A stretch of DNA of 64,000 nt, from positions 2,976,001 to 3,040,000 of the forward strand of contig JAFREQ010000041.1 of assembly GCA_025331565.1 (NCBI GenBank). Direction: 5' to 3'. Both the position numbers and the translations under genes were made by a program. Of this stretch, positions 32,048-42,239 are shown in pieces. Each line of letters begins with the position of its first letter. Position 1 is the stretch's first letter. This stretch comes from Holacanthus passer. Its lineage: Eukaryota; Chordata; Actinopteri; Pomacanthidae. Below the pieces are notes generated by a model. The model was given only the letters and a program-made list of their open reading frames with translations. It did no database searches and was not told where the DNA came from.

Positions 32048-32616
32048 AAATAATGTAAAAACGGCATTACGTGCAATGTCTTCACATATCTTGTAAACTT
32101 ACATGAATTGATCTTAAAGTTTTAAGTCAAATCAAATAATGTAAATACTGCATAAAGTGCAATGGATTCACGTACAATGCAACCTTATATGAACGGTCTT
32201 CGCAATGTATCAACGGGAGTATACATACTTCAAACCGCATCTCCAGAGTACATTCAGAACAGCAAACATTTATAAATTCTATATCTGTCATCACAGCAGA
32301 TTTTTTAAAAGTGCAAATACAAAATATTGTGACCTGTTATCAAAAACGGCTTTCCCAAGAGCACATACAAAACAAGATCACTATTTCACGTATGTAAACC
32401 AAACAAGGTTAAAAGTGAGTAAAGTAAAATAGAGCTAATGCTTTGTTATGTTTACTTCAACCCTGCAGACACAATTGTTCAGTACTGAAAACTTTTTTTA
32501 AAAAAAACAACAAGCAAACAAAAAATACTATATTGCCATCAATCAAGGCAGCTACCACAAAATGGTTACAAATTCTCTTTAACTGTTTACCTAATGGATT
32601 CGCAAGAGAAAAAAAA
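32048..32616. other. Unassigned host-like AT-rich sequence
   Basis: Repeated short motifs (AATAATGTAAA, AGTGCAATG-ATTCAC) occur at about 32049-32180, suggesting an old tandem structure. No gene. Confidence 0.4.
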
Positions 32617-34925
32617 GTAAATTTGCAACATCCACAGGCCCTCCTTCTCCTCTCCGGGGACTTCAATCATGCCTCTCCATCCTCCACTCTGCCCACTTTC
32701 ACCCAGTACGTCACCTGCTGCACCAGAGACAACAAAATACTGGACTTGTGTTATGCCAACACCAAGGAGGCATACACCTCATCATCCCTTCCTCCCCTGG
32801 GAAGATCAGACCACAACCTGGTTCATCTCCAGCCTGTGTACAAACCTCTGGTACACAGGCAGCCAGCTGTGTCCCGCACAGTGAAGAGATGGTCCGATGA
32901 GGCTGACAAGGCTCTGAAGGACTGTTTCAACACGACGGTGTTGGAGGAACTCTCCGATTCTCATGGGGACGACATCAACAGTCTCACTGACTGTATCATG
33001 GACTATATCAACTTTTGTGTGGATAACACTGTACCCACCAGGACTGTATGATGTTTTTCCAACAACAAACCATGGATTCATCTGGACATAAAGGCTCTCC
33101 TTAAGGAGAAGAAGAGGATCTTTAAGTCAGGAGACAAGGAGGAGCTGAAGGCTATGCAGAGGGAGCTGAGAAGGAAGATCAGGGAGGGGAAAAACAGCTA
33201 CAGGAGGAAGATGGAGGAACAGCTGCAGCAGAACAACGTCAGCAGAGTCTGGAGAGGCCTGAAAACCATCTCTGGCCACAAGGGGCTGGACTCCCAGGCT
33301 GCGGGGGACCAGAAGTGGGCGAATGAGCTGAACTTATTCTTCAATAGATTTGATCAGTCATCTGTCCTTCCCCTGGCCCAGCCCTCCCTGCTGCAACCCC
33401 CTCATCAACACCTCAGGTGGACTGCTCCACCCCCACCTCCCCTCCTGCAACTCTCAGCTCACAGCCACCCCCCACTGCTCAGCTCATCAGCTCAACCCAC
33501 CCTCCCACACCCACCAGCACACAGCCCCCCTGCTCCAACTTGACCCTCACAACAGCCCAGGTGAGAAACCAGCTCTGGAAGACCTAGGCGAGGAAGGCAG
33601 CGGATCCAGACGGCATCAGCTCCAGGCTCCTGAAGTCCTGCGCAGACCATCTGTGCGGGGTTGTTCATTACATCTTTAACCTGAGCCTGAAGCTGGGGAA
33701 GGTGCCACAGCTGTGGAAGACATCCTGCGTGGTACCTGTCCCCAAGACTCCGCACCCCAAGGACCTCAGCAGCTACAGGCCGGTGGCTTTAACATCCCAC
33801 CTGATGAAGACCCTGGAGCGGCTGGTCCTTGCCCATCTCCGTCCCCTGGTGGCAAACTGAAGTGGGTCCATCGAAGGACCCACTTCAGTTTGCCTATCAA
33901 CCTGGCATCGGAGTGGACGACACCGTCATCTTCCTCCAGCACAGAGCCCTCTCTCACCTGGAGAAACCTGGGAGCACTGTGAGAATTTCTCCAGTGCGTT
34001 CAACACCATCCAGCCAGCACTTCTGAGGGACAAGCTGGAGAACACAGGGGTGGACCTGCACCTCACATCCTGGGTTCTGGGCTACCTCACTAACTGTCCA
34101 CAGTATGTGAGGGCACGGGACTGTGTGTCCGACACAGTTGTCTGCAGTACGGGGGCCCCACAGGCAACGGTCCTGGCTCCGTTCCTTTTCACCCTCTACA
34201 CTGCAGACTTTTCATACAACTCACCAACCTGTCACCTGCAGAAGTTCTCTGATGACTCTGCCATTGTCGGCCTCATCACAGATGGGGACAACAGGGAATA
34301 CAGAGAACTGACACAGGACTTTATGGATTGGTGCCAGCGGAACTGCCTCCAGATCAACGTGGGGAAAACCAAAGAACTGGTGGTGGATTTCCGCAGGCAC
34401 ATTCACTCCCCTCCAACACCAGTGAACATCCAGGGAATGGACATTGAGATGGTGACATCTTACAAGTACCTGGGAGTTCACCTCAACAACAGAATGGACT
34501 GGACTGACAACACTGCTGCACTTCACAGGAAGGGTCAGAGCAGACTCTATCTGCTCAGGAGACTGAGGTCTTTTGGAGTGCAAGGGGCGCTCCTGAGGAC
34601 CTTCTCAGCCGTTTTTTATGGAGTGACTTGCTGGGGCAGCAGCATTTTGGCTGCGGACAGGAATAAACTGGACAAATTGATCAAGAAGGCCAGCTCTGCA
34701 CTGGGTTGTCCCCTGGACCCAGTGGAGGTGGTGGGAGAGAGGAGGATGATGGCTAAGCTGTCATCCATGTTGGAGAGTGACTCCCACCCCCTGCGGGGCA
34801 TGCTATCAGCACTGCAGAGCTCCTTCAGCGATAGACTGCTTCACCCAAAGTGTGTGAAGGAGCGATATCGCAGGTCTTTCCTTCCTGCAGCTGTCAGACT
34901 GTACAACCAGCACTGCTCCCAATAG
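32617..34925 (+). pseudogene. Rex1-type LINE, endonuclease end to RT C-terminus, several frameshifts
   Basis: The copy starts in the endonuclease (LLLLSGDFNHASPSSTLPTFTQYV, ending GRSDHNLVHL). It continues through the linker (KPWIHLDIKALLKEKKRIF; RREIREGKNSYRRKMEEQL-type) and a proline/serine-rich spacer. The RT follows: LWKTSCVVPVPKTPHPKDLSSYRPVALTSHLMKTLERLVLAHLRP in broken frames, FSSAFNTIQPALL near 33987, STGAPQATVLAPFLFTLYTADF and HLQKFSDDSAIVGL. The last frame (34050-34925) is intact through KELVVDFRR, SRLYLLRRLRSFG and the C-terminal KERYRRSFLPAAVRLYN. The FSSAFNT and SRLxLLR segments are the anchors I associate with Rex1. Frameshifts occur near 33050, 33545 and 33990, and a palindromic insertion at 33851-33894 breaks the frame. 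N-terminal endonuclease is missing. Confidence 0.88.
33851..33894. repeat. Perfect 19-bp inverted repeat with 6-base loop
   Basis: Arms 33851-33869 and 33876-33894 are exact reverse complements around ATCGAA. The right arm is normal Rex1 coding sequence (encoding the DPLQFAY-type block). The left arm is mostly an inverted copy of it inserted next to GGCAAAC, which was already complementary to GTTTGCC downstream. This is what a fold-back template switch would leave. Confidence 0.9.
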
Positions 34926-35230
34926 ACTATACACCATCATGTCTGGACATCTGTGCCATACTCCTTCTCATATTTGTACATTTATGTCAGATTTTATTTG
35001 CTGTGCAATACTTATTCCGTTAAACTCAAGTGCAATACTTCATATCTGATATGTAATATCTCTTCATTCCACTAATTCAAGTGTACTATTTCATATTTGA
35101 TATTTAATATCTGTTTCATTCTGTTAAATTCAAGTGCAATATTTCATGTTTGATATTTAATCTGTTCATTCTATTCAATTCAGGCACAATATTTCATATC
35201 TGATATTCAATATTTCATATTTAATTCTGC
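34926..35230 (+). repeat. Rex1 3' region with four ~52-bp tandem units
   Basis: After the stop at 34923-34925 the 3' untranslated region contains units starting at 35015, 35067, 35119 and 35169. Each resembles TTCTGTTAAATTCAAGTGCAATA followed by TTTCATATTTGATATTTAATATC. Copies are diverged by several substitutions. The array ends near 35225, and the element's true 3' tail is not clear. Confidence 0.75.
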
Positions 35231-35432
35231 TATAGACTACTGGTCATAAGTATCATATTCATCTCATATTCTCAGATATATCCGTAAAGAATCCCGTGTA
35301 GATTTGGTAAATATGAAGATTTGGTAAATTTGTTTAATTTGTTAAAATTGTAAATACTTTTTTCAGCTTGTTTATACTCTTTTTTTTTACTTTTTTAATT
35401 ACAACACAGGGTTCAAAAGAGTAAATTAAAAT
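35231..35432. other. Unassigned AT-rich spacer
   Basis: T-rich with a repeated AGATTTGGTAAAT motif. It may include the 3' untranslated region of the minus-strand gene that ends at 35433. Confidence 0.4.
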
Positions 35433-35833
35433 TCAGTCCAGATGGTATAGCAATACCAAAGATGTCTTTGAGGACAGTTTCAATGTCTTGTGGTTTGTTG
35501 CTGCAGTTTTTCTGACCCTTTCAGTGAAAGAGCCTGCTTTGTTAGAAAGTTTACCTCCTTCAAGTTCCATGAAAATATTTTGGACAACCTCAAAGGTGTA
35601 GCGGAGGTCAGCACGGTAGCTGAGGTTCAAGGCATACATCAGTCCAAACAACATAGCAACAGCTAATGCTACATTATCCAGATCTTTTAGTACCTTGATG
35701 CCTTCAAGGACAAGTCCAATGTCCTCTGGTACATCACTTGAGGCATGTTCTTTAAGAACATAGATCCCAACAGTGGGGCCTTCAATGGCCTCGTTGATGG
35801 CATCTTCATCCATACCCTGTACAAAACAGACCA
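35433..35833 (-). CDS. Last exon of a SAMD3-like multicopy fish gene (C-terminal domain)
   Basis: An acceptor with a good pyrimidine tract (TGTTTTGTACAG) precedes 35833. The open frame GMDEDAINEAIEGPTVGIYVLKEHA... then EDIGLVLEGIKVLKDL, ALAVAMLFGLMYALNLSY and LRYTFEVVQNIFMELEGGKLS runs to a stop at 35433. The 'PEDIGxxxEGxxVL...GLxYALNLxYP...LRxTFExxQ' pattern is one I associate with the C-terminus of fish proteins annotated as sterile alpha motif domain-containing 3-like. Their function is unknown to me. The usual proline after LNLSY is replaced (SYRADLR), and the final 30 residues after KLSNKA look unrelated. It joins in phase 0 to the 48-bp exon at 36732-36779. No stop or shift is seen in these two exons, so it may be intact or only recently dead. 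Confidence 0.55.
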
Positions 35834-36731
35834 ATGCAGGTTAAAAAGGTAGATAAATAACACCTGTTAACCAAGCCCTATTGAGAAAACAATAAATAAA
35901 TATGAGGCATATTGGCAGTATACATCTAGGCAAGGTAATGTGAAAGTTAGAATGGAGGTAAATCCAGAGACAATGACAAATAACTGCAGTTGAACATTAA
36001 TTAAACAATTAGGTTTTAGAGCCAAATCAACTAAATGTTTGTTTTTTTAAATACAGAAAAAAAACATGTAACATGACAAATAACTGCAAGTCTAAAACAG
36101 AAAAAAATAAGCACTGATTCATGAACATATTCCTGCACAAGGTTTTCTGGATCTTTTGTAGATACAGCTCCGGCATCTACATCATCACAATGAAAGACAT
36201 TTTTCATGATTAGTGTCTTAATTCAGCTTTATTTTACTGGTGTAAACTGTCATATGCGTACATAGACAAATATTTGACAACGAATATGTAAATAGAGGAA
36301 AGGATAAACCTGAGACAAAAGAATACAGTACATCAAGATCATCATTAGTCACATAATTAAAGCTCCAATTTGCGTTTCATATTTAAACAATGAGGTATTT
36401 TGCACTTCCAAAATTTAATAAGCATGATGAAAATAAGCTATCACTTCCAAATTAATTGATAGGTATTTAAATACACAACTTACATTATACAACAACTTAA
36501 TGTGTTTATGTTTTCTGATGCTGTTAAAGGCTTGTACAGAACAGTAATGTTTGTCAGATTACTTTCTATATTTTCAATTATAATTAACTGAGAAACAAAT
36601 GACTGATATGTACGATCTATAACTCAAACTCTTCAATTATTTTTTCAGAAATGTACCTTTTTATTTATTTTTTTATCTATGGATTTATTTAGGGCTTTAC
36701 CAGCAACACAAAATAGATATGACAGCACTTA
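35834..36731 (-). other. Putative intron, AT-rich
   Basis: About 0.9 kb between the two exon candidates, with a GTAAGT donor at its upstream end and TGTACAG at its downstream end. There is no internal repeat that I recognise. Confidence 0.45.
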
Positions 36732-36779
36732 CCACTGTAAAGCCCTTGAGTGTGTATTCTGTACAAACAGCATGATGGA
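36732..36779 (-). CDS. 48-bp internal exon of the same minus-strand gene
   Basis: On the minus strand TATTTTCTTTTATAG precedes 36779 and GTG|GTAAGTGC follows 36732. Both are near-consensus splice sites. In phase 0 the exon encodes VHHAVCTEYTLKGFTV and joins without a shift to GMDEDAINEA of the next exon. Being a multiple of three it could be skipped. Homology of the 16 residues is not certain, so support comes mainly from the splice sites and the phase match. Confidence 0.45.
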
Positions 36780-37479
36780 CCTATAAAAGAAAATATTTAG
36801 AATCAATGAGTTGAACTCTGCCTTAATTATTAAAGAATCCACAAACAACAAAATCACAAAGCAAAAATGTAACAGACATTTACTTGGTACAAATGCACAA
36901 CACAACTTTGGTGACAAATCACCCATTTTGAGACATTTGTGTATAATAAAACATGTATTTATAACCCGAGACCTTCACCTCTCTTTTGATGCTGGTTACA
37001 CTATTCTAGCATAAATTACATAGCCTACAGGAGAACGTGAAATGTGTGCCGACCAACCCTGGTCTCCCCTTCTGGCAGACTGAACTCAAGAGCAGCGGTC
37101 AGAAGAAATTAAGGAGGGAGGGTTACAGTGATTGTGAACAACAGGTGGTTTAATCCCAGGCACAGTACTGTTAAAGAAAACACCCATTAACCATATGATC
37201 TGCAGAGGGAGTTTACCTGCGCCGTCTTTGTTATTGTTTAATGTCTGACATGAAACGAGTGACGCTGCCGCTCCACCATCGTTAAACTACAGACTGACCA
37301 GACTACAGACTGTGACCAGACTACAGACTCAGTCTTTCTGTGTATCAAAGTGAAAAAGAGCTCCGCCTCGTACCATAATGAGAGCTCAACAGGCTGCAGT
37401 GGCCATGGCGCTGTCACATACCCACCAAAAGGTGCATCGCAACGATGCTGTGGAGCTGAAATCATTTATCAAACAGACC
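36780..37479. other. Unassigned sequence
   Basis: It contains a short tandem CCAGACTACAGACT...CCAGACTACAGACT motif at about 37297-37329. No exon is supported. Confidence 0.4.
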
Positions 37480-37720
37480 GAATTTTGCGTAGCTCTACAA
37501 CCCTGACATGTAGATTTATGGACGGCGTTTACACTGTGCTTCAGTGTCCGCTGCATAAAACAGAAAAAAAGCGCGTGCGCACGTATAACCGACACAAGCT
37601 GTCTCTCTCACCGACACTGGAGACGTTAACTTACTTACCGACCTCGCGCCCCGCGAAGTTCGGGGAACTCACCAAAAGAAGCCACCAGCTGGCGGTTGAG
37701 ACTACGCTGAAGCAGTCAGG
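37480..37720 (-). promoter_or_regulatory. CpG-rich patch with a minus-strand splice donor
   Basis: CpG-dense text (GCGCGTGCGCACG, CTCGCGCCCCGCGAAG) is followed on the minus strand by GGTCG|GTAAGTAA at 37639/37638, a near-perfect donor. It could be the promoter and 5' untranslated exon of the minus-strand gene whose coding exons are at 36.8 and 35.8 kb. There is no transcript evidence. The plus frame at 37350-37757 is open because of base composition. Confidence 0.38.
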
Positions 37721-37908
37721 GTCGATAATTGGGGCTAAACTAGTTGGTGATTTTTAGCAAGCTAGCTAAAAACTAAATAGTACATATTTATGCACAAACG
37801 AGTCGACAGACTGCTGTAATTGTTACACAGGCCTTCAGTACAAACACAATAATCTGGTAGAACTGTCGCCTATTTAAACACAAACATAAATCAATTTGAT
37901 GAACTTAC

Positions 37909-38124
37909 TTTTGAAGTAATTTGGTCTCTGTTGGAGGGGATATTTTGGCTGCAATGTCTTCCACAATATGCACGGTCAACGACATTTCTTCTACTTCCTT
38001 TCTTCGTCTGGTTTACTGCGGTTGGCCTCCAGCTTACTGGTGCATTGCCATCACCTGCTTCTGGAGTGTCCAATGACAGTTCCTGGTGCCCTTTGAAAAT
38101 AATTCCTCTTCCAGTGGTGACCAA
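37909..38124 (-). CDS. Possible upstream coding exon of the minus-strand gene
   Basis: A donor AAAA|GTAAGTTC lies at 37909/37908 on the minus strand. Two frames are open into it. One starts MSLTVHIVEDIAAKISPPTETKLLQ from an ATG at 37985. The other is longer (MVTTGRGIIFKGHQ... from 38124). The first frame would leave phase 2 at the donor, which does not fit phase 0 of the exon at 36779, so another exon would have to lie between. No domain is recognised. Kept as a candidate because of the donor only. Confidence 0.22.
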
Positions 38125-38334
38125 ACTTGACTACATTAATTATAGTTTTTCAATTCAGTCAAGTTCAATCAACGTGAGAGAAACTAGCAAATTCATCATT
38201 CTGCATAAACAACTGAAGTCTACATGATTAAATCATGTAAACAAGAGAAATATAAATGAATTGTGTTGCATATATGTGCTTGGTTTTTGTAAATTCAAAG
38301 ACCCCCTATTTCCCATATTTTCAACGTCTTTAAT

Positions 38335-38405
38335 GAAACAAAAAACACCGCTGGCAAAAACACAGGTGGAAGTGGCAGGCGATGGTGGACTTGTGAGTAG
38401 AGGCG
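38335..38405 (-). mobile_element. Remnant of the 3' LTR of the Ty3/Gypsy element
   Basis: The text GAAACAAAAAACACCGCTGGC...CTTGTGAGTAGAGGC matches 41220-41290 in the LTR on the other side of the element. Only about 70 bp remain. Both the element-proximal and the outer part of this LTR are deleted, so no outer boundary or TSD survives on this side. Confidence 0.7.
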
Positions 38406-39540
38406 AGGATGTTAGATATTGAAAAGATATTGAAAAGCCCTGCCCTGTTGCCGCACATCCAGCAACTGCCAGACACTGTAGGCAGGGTGGTCATTGATGA
38501 TCGGAGGGGTGGGTCAGCTGGAGGGCTGTGCAGACTAGTGGAGACTGGCTTCAGGAAGGACACGTGGAAAGAGGGATGTGCATTAAGAGAAGGGGGGAGA
38601 TTGAGCCTAACAGCACTGGGGTTAATCACACGGTCAATCTCATCGGGTCCAATGTACCTGGGGGCCAATTTGTGAGCCTCCACTTGCAGGGGGAAGTCTC
38701 GAGACGATAGCCAGACCTTCTGGCCAACCTGGTAGATGGGTGCAGGGGTCCGGAGACGATCTGCTACCTGCTGGCTGCTGAAATGAAATCAACTGACTTG
38801 GAGAATCTGTCAACTATAGTAAGAATGACAGTGTTACCTACAGATGGGGGTAATCCGGTTACGAAGTCCACAGCTAGAGAGTGGTGAGAAGACTTGCTTC
38901 AAGCACAGATGGAGCAGAATGAAACGTACTCTCTAGTGTCTGCTGACATGGAGGGCCACCAGAAACGTTGTTGCAGGAGGGACAGGGTTCTGTGAATGCC
39001 AGGATGGCAGGCGACCTTAGCTGAGTGTCCCCACTGGAGTACAGATGACCTTACTGTAGGAAGGACATGGAGTGGGATAGAGTGAAGACTCTTCCACCGG
39101 AGGAACAAACTGATGAGAGAGGGCATCCGGCTTGGCATTTCTGGACCCCAGGCGGTAAGTGAGGGTAATGTTGAACCGGCCCAAAAACAAAGCCCACCAA
39201 GCAGGTTTATGATCAGTCCAGACAATGACAGGGTGAGTGGCTCCCTCCAACCTCATCAACATCATCATAATTGTCTGACGAGAGAGGACACATGTTCATT
39301 GTAGTCCCTGGGGAAGATCAAGATATCGTCATGGTAGACAAACATAAACCTCTTCAGCATGTCACGTAAAACATCATTAATGAGTGCCTGGAAAACTGCA
39401 GGGGCACTGGTGAGGCTGAATGGCATTGTAATGTCATTAACTCCCCGATAGTCAGTTGTGTGACGTAAAAGACCAGATGAGATAAGACATTCCAGTCAGG
39501 GTCTGTCTCATGTCTCATGTGGGGGGCAAAGGAGTTCACC
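38400..39540 (-). pseudogene. Ty3/Gypsy pol relic: RT, RNase H and integrase pieces
   Basis: Reading the minus strand from 39540: an RT piece DYRGVNDIT joined by an internal deletion to MPFSLTSAPAVFQALINDVLRDMLKRFMFVYHDDILIF. The catalytic YxDD is YHDD, and the middle of the RT palm is lost. RNase H follows (GATHPVIVWTDHKPAWWALFLGRFNITLTYRLGSRN, with a deletion after TDHK). Next is the integrase zinc finger (GHSAKVACHPGIHRTLSLLQQRFWWPSM...CSICA). Only the start of the integrase core follows (LAVDFVTGLPPSVG). The C-terminal part reads KLAPRYIGPDEIDRVINPSAVRLNLPPSL and ends in a chromodomain linker. Order and motifs are those of vertebrate Ty3/Gypsy elements. Multiple deletions and shifts make it dead. 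Confidence 0.85.
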
Positions 39541-39544
39541 CCCC

Positions 39545-40400
39545 ACAGTCTTCCTGTTAATAACTAGGTGTTAACTCCAACCGGGACCTATCTCCAAGCC
39601 CCCTCCTCAATTCATTCTCTTTTCTTCAGCCCTGCAAGGAGGCAGGAGCTACCCTCTCTTCTCTCCAGTATGCCGAAGAGGCAAGACCTCTTCTCTCCAG
39701 CTCTGCCAAGGAGGCAGCAGCTTCTCCTCTCAGCTCCAACAAGGGAGCAGAAACCAGCTCTCAGTGTGGCCTGCTCACGGCAGTCACACCTACCAAGAAT
39801 CAAGGAAAGAACCTACAAGGAAGGTTCTCCCACCAGCGGCTGCAACACAAGCCTGCTGGCAGATTTCAACAAAGGAGCAACACAGCCAGTTAGCACAGAG
39901 CTGCCAACTGTAACCAAAGAGCAACCAGCTTCCTCTGACCTGGACAACCAACTACTACAACCTTCTCAGCTCGGATCTTCCACAACCACAGGATCCCAAG
40001 CTAACAAGCTTCCTCTTCATGAAAGGACTGGTAACTACACTGGGCATAGATAGTTAGACAAGTTAAGCTAAACATGGCTAAGCACAGGATTGTTTGACTT
40101 TCATGAACATGTGGTGATTCAATTTGTGATTGAGCTTCATTAATGTGATGATATTAGGATTAGTGAACCAAACTGTGAATTGATGTTAGTTGTGCTTCAC
40201 ACTGACACAGGGTTTGCATGCTAACCTTCTTTACTAACCTGAAACCCTCTATCTCACACACATCACAGCTAGATACATAGGCTGTAACAAAGAACACACC
40301 CTCCTTCCCCTGGCAACAATCCTTAGGGTCGGCCATCTTGTGCGTAGCCTGCCTTTTGTCTAGGCCATGCTGGAACTTTGGTCTCCATAGGGACGAAGAG
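39545..40400 (+). repeat. Foreign insert in the Gypsy element, LTR-like, with a 33-bp minisatellite
   Basis: Between gag and RT the expected CCHC knuckle, protease and RT start are replaced by sequence that reads on the plus strand. Four imperfect ~33-bp units (for example CTGCCAAGGAGGCAGCAGCTTCTCCTCTCAGCT in part) lie at about 39632-39755. The later part (40250-40400: CTCTATCTCACACACATCACAGC..., GGCCATCTTGTGCG, GGTCTCCATAGGGACGAAGAGG) resembles, from memory, the U3/R portion of a fish LTR. No TSD was found. The 161-codon frame at 39568-40053 reads through the minisatellite and is not a gene. Confidence 0.55.
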
Positions 40401-40409
40401 GGGTATTGG

Positions 40410-41160
40410 CCCTTAACCTATCTGTCCTCTCCCTATGTCTCTCTCTCTCAGGTGATTATCTAAGCGAGTAGCTAAGCCTATTAAATCCTCTAAGGTAGAG
40501 GTTTCATCTCTGGTTGGTAGTTCATCTTTGATTTCTTCAGACAAACCCCTTAGAAAAACCCCTTGGTCCCAGCCACACCCTGCAGCTAGGATGTGAAAGC
40601 ATATTGGGAGACTGTCTCTGAGCCTTGGTGGAGATTGAGGAGCCAACTACTGGCTTCCTTGCCATGGCCTGGGTGGTCAAAGACTTTTTTCATTTCATCA
40701 GCGAAGGATCTGCAATCATTGCACACAGGGGAATTATTCTGGGTAATGGCTAATGACCATGCAGTGGCTTTGTCAGACAACAAACTCATGACAAAAGCAA
40801 TCTAAGACCTGTCAGAGCTGTGAGTACTGCGTTGTTGTGAAAAAAAAAGGGAGCACTGGTGGAGAAACTGGCTACATGTCCCTAAATCACCAGAGTATCT
40901 AGCTGGAGTTGGGATAAATGGCTCATGGGGCTGGAGAAGTGGGGTCACTGGGTGATCCGCAGGTGGAGTGGGAGGAGGTGGAGTGCTGGCTGGGGCGGAG
41001 ATGGTGGAAAGCTGGATGGCCATGTCGTCGACCCTGCTGCCGATCTGCGTCACACTGGTGGAGAGAGTCTGAATAGCATCCATTAGTTTTTATGGTTGTT
41101 CCAGTCACGAATTGTGGTTGGCCACATTAAATGTTCAGCCTCTGCCGGGTCCTTGTGGGC
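40410..41160 (-). pseudogene. Ty3/Gypsy gag relic
   Basis: Minus-strand frames 41083-40802, 40789-40586 and 40646-40413 give successive parts of a sushi/RTL-type gag. First is MDAIQTLSTSVTQIGSRVDDMA, then a proline-rich spacer and PARYSGDLGTCSQFLHQCSLFF. The middle part includes LLSDKATAWSLAI, FADEMKKVFDHPGHGKEASSWLL and SVSQYAFTS-like text. The last part is FLRGLSEEIKDELPTRDETSTLEDLIGLATRLDNHLRER. This is the capsid-like region that packages the element's RNA. The apparent initiator is mutated: the conserved context reads AAGGACCCGGCAGAG (plus 41140-41154), AAG for ATG. At least two frameshifts follow. The zinc-knuckle end is missing where the insert begins. Confidence 0.82.
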
Positions 41161-41170
41161 CAGATTATTC

Positions 41171-41655
41171 TGTTACGATGGCTTTGCAGTCTGGTCCGAC
41201 TGAGACAGAAGTGGTCTGATGAAACAAAAAACACTGCTGGCAAAAACACAAGTGGAGGTGACAGGCGGAGTGCTGGCTTGTGAGTGGAGGCAATGGCTTG
41301 ATCTGGCATGGATTGCAGCTGGAGTCGGGAAGCAGAGCAGGACACACAGAGGCACATGGAGTTATGCTGGCAGTGATGATCACACCGGGAAATGCACTGG
41401 AGAAGGAGATTAGATAGGTAAGTAACAAAGAAAAAACATGAGTCAAAAACTTTCTCCAAGGAAAAATCACAGGAAGTATTTTAAGAGAGTAACGCTAAGG
41501 CACTAGACTACTGAACGAGATGGAATAATGGGGCACTGGAAGGAAGTCCGGGCCAGGTTTATATCGAGAGGATGATTGGTGGAAATTGCGGACAGGTGTG
41601 CCTCATCTGCCAGGTCTCGGGGGGGAGCAGAACCAGCCACACCTCCTGTCACACA
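41171..41655 (-). mobile_element. 5' LTR of the Ty3/Gypsy element
   Basis: On the minus strand the segment begins TGTGTGACAGGAGGTGTGG (41655 or 41653) and ends ATCGTAACA (41171), TG...CA. Immediately downstream on the minus strand is GAATAATCTGGCCCACAAGGACCC, where the primer-binding region and gag start should be. Part of it is shared with the remnant at 38335-38405, which supports its being an LTR. The outer flank begins CTGAAAG or CACTG. The partner LTR has lost its edge, so no TSD can be read. Frames at 41127-41470 lie in the LTR and are not genes. Confidence 0.75.
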
Positions 41656-41835
41656 CTGAAAGAAAAGAGCAAACAAGAAACCAAAAGACAAAAACCCAGA
41701 CCACAACACTTTATGATCTCTCTCCTCCTAACCAAACCTTTATGCTCAATACTTGTTGTTTTGATTAATAATTCCAAATGCAAAATATTGTAGATTACTT
41801 AAAACGTTTGTCTCTGCTAATAACCTCAATAACCT
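41656..41835. other. Unassigned spacer
   Basis: No signal recognised. Confidence 0.4.
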
Positions 41836-41906
41836 GGGATCCGTGATGTACAAAAGTGGTGTGACACACAGCTGGAATATTCAGACAATGGTGGGAGGAG
41901 GGCAAG
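41836..41906 (+). repeat. Second copy of the 28425-28498 repeat
   Basis: GGATCCGTGATGTACAAAAGTGGTGTGACACACAGCTGG... matches the copy at 28.4 kb in the same orientation. Boundaries of both copies are similar, suggesting a defined small unit. Confidence 0.7.
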
Positions 41907-42121
41907 TATAATAATAATAATATAATTTAGATCTCTATGTAGATATGTGGAACTTGCATTATGGTGCTTTGGCAAGGGCTTGCATCTGTCATCTTCTTTG
42001 TAACAACTATGAGTTGTGTGACCTGGAGCACTGCATTTTTAATTTGCTAGTTAAAGGACAGTGTTTAGGATTTTGTGACAGCTAAGGGTGAGAGTGCAAA
42101 TTGCAACCAATTGAATACGCC

Positions 42122-42206
42122 AGAGAGAGAGAGAGAGAGAGAACCTTTTGCATTTTTTTGTGTTTTCACTGGCCAGTAAAAACACAAAAAAATGGCCAAA
42201 GGTTCT
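42122..42206. repeat. (GA)n followed by a long imperfect hairpin
   Basis: About nine GA units end at 42140. Arms 42140-42166 and 42179-42206 (AGAACCTTTTGCATTTTTTTGTGTTTT and its near reverse complement) enclose CACTGGCCAGTA, itself nearly palindromic. Differences are one indel and about one mismatch. It is probably a foldback element or a recently inverted duplication. Confidence 0.8.
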
Positions 42207-42239
42207 TTCTAGAGCCAGTGTTTGGTTTGTTTGACCTGG

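Noticed and set aside
39568..40053. 161-codon plus frame with repeated PRRQ/LLSS units
   Set aside because: It reads through a 33-bp minisatellite in an LTR-like insert. No domain or start context.
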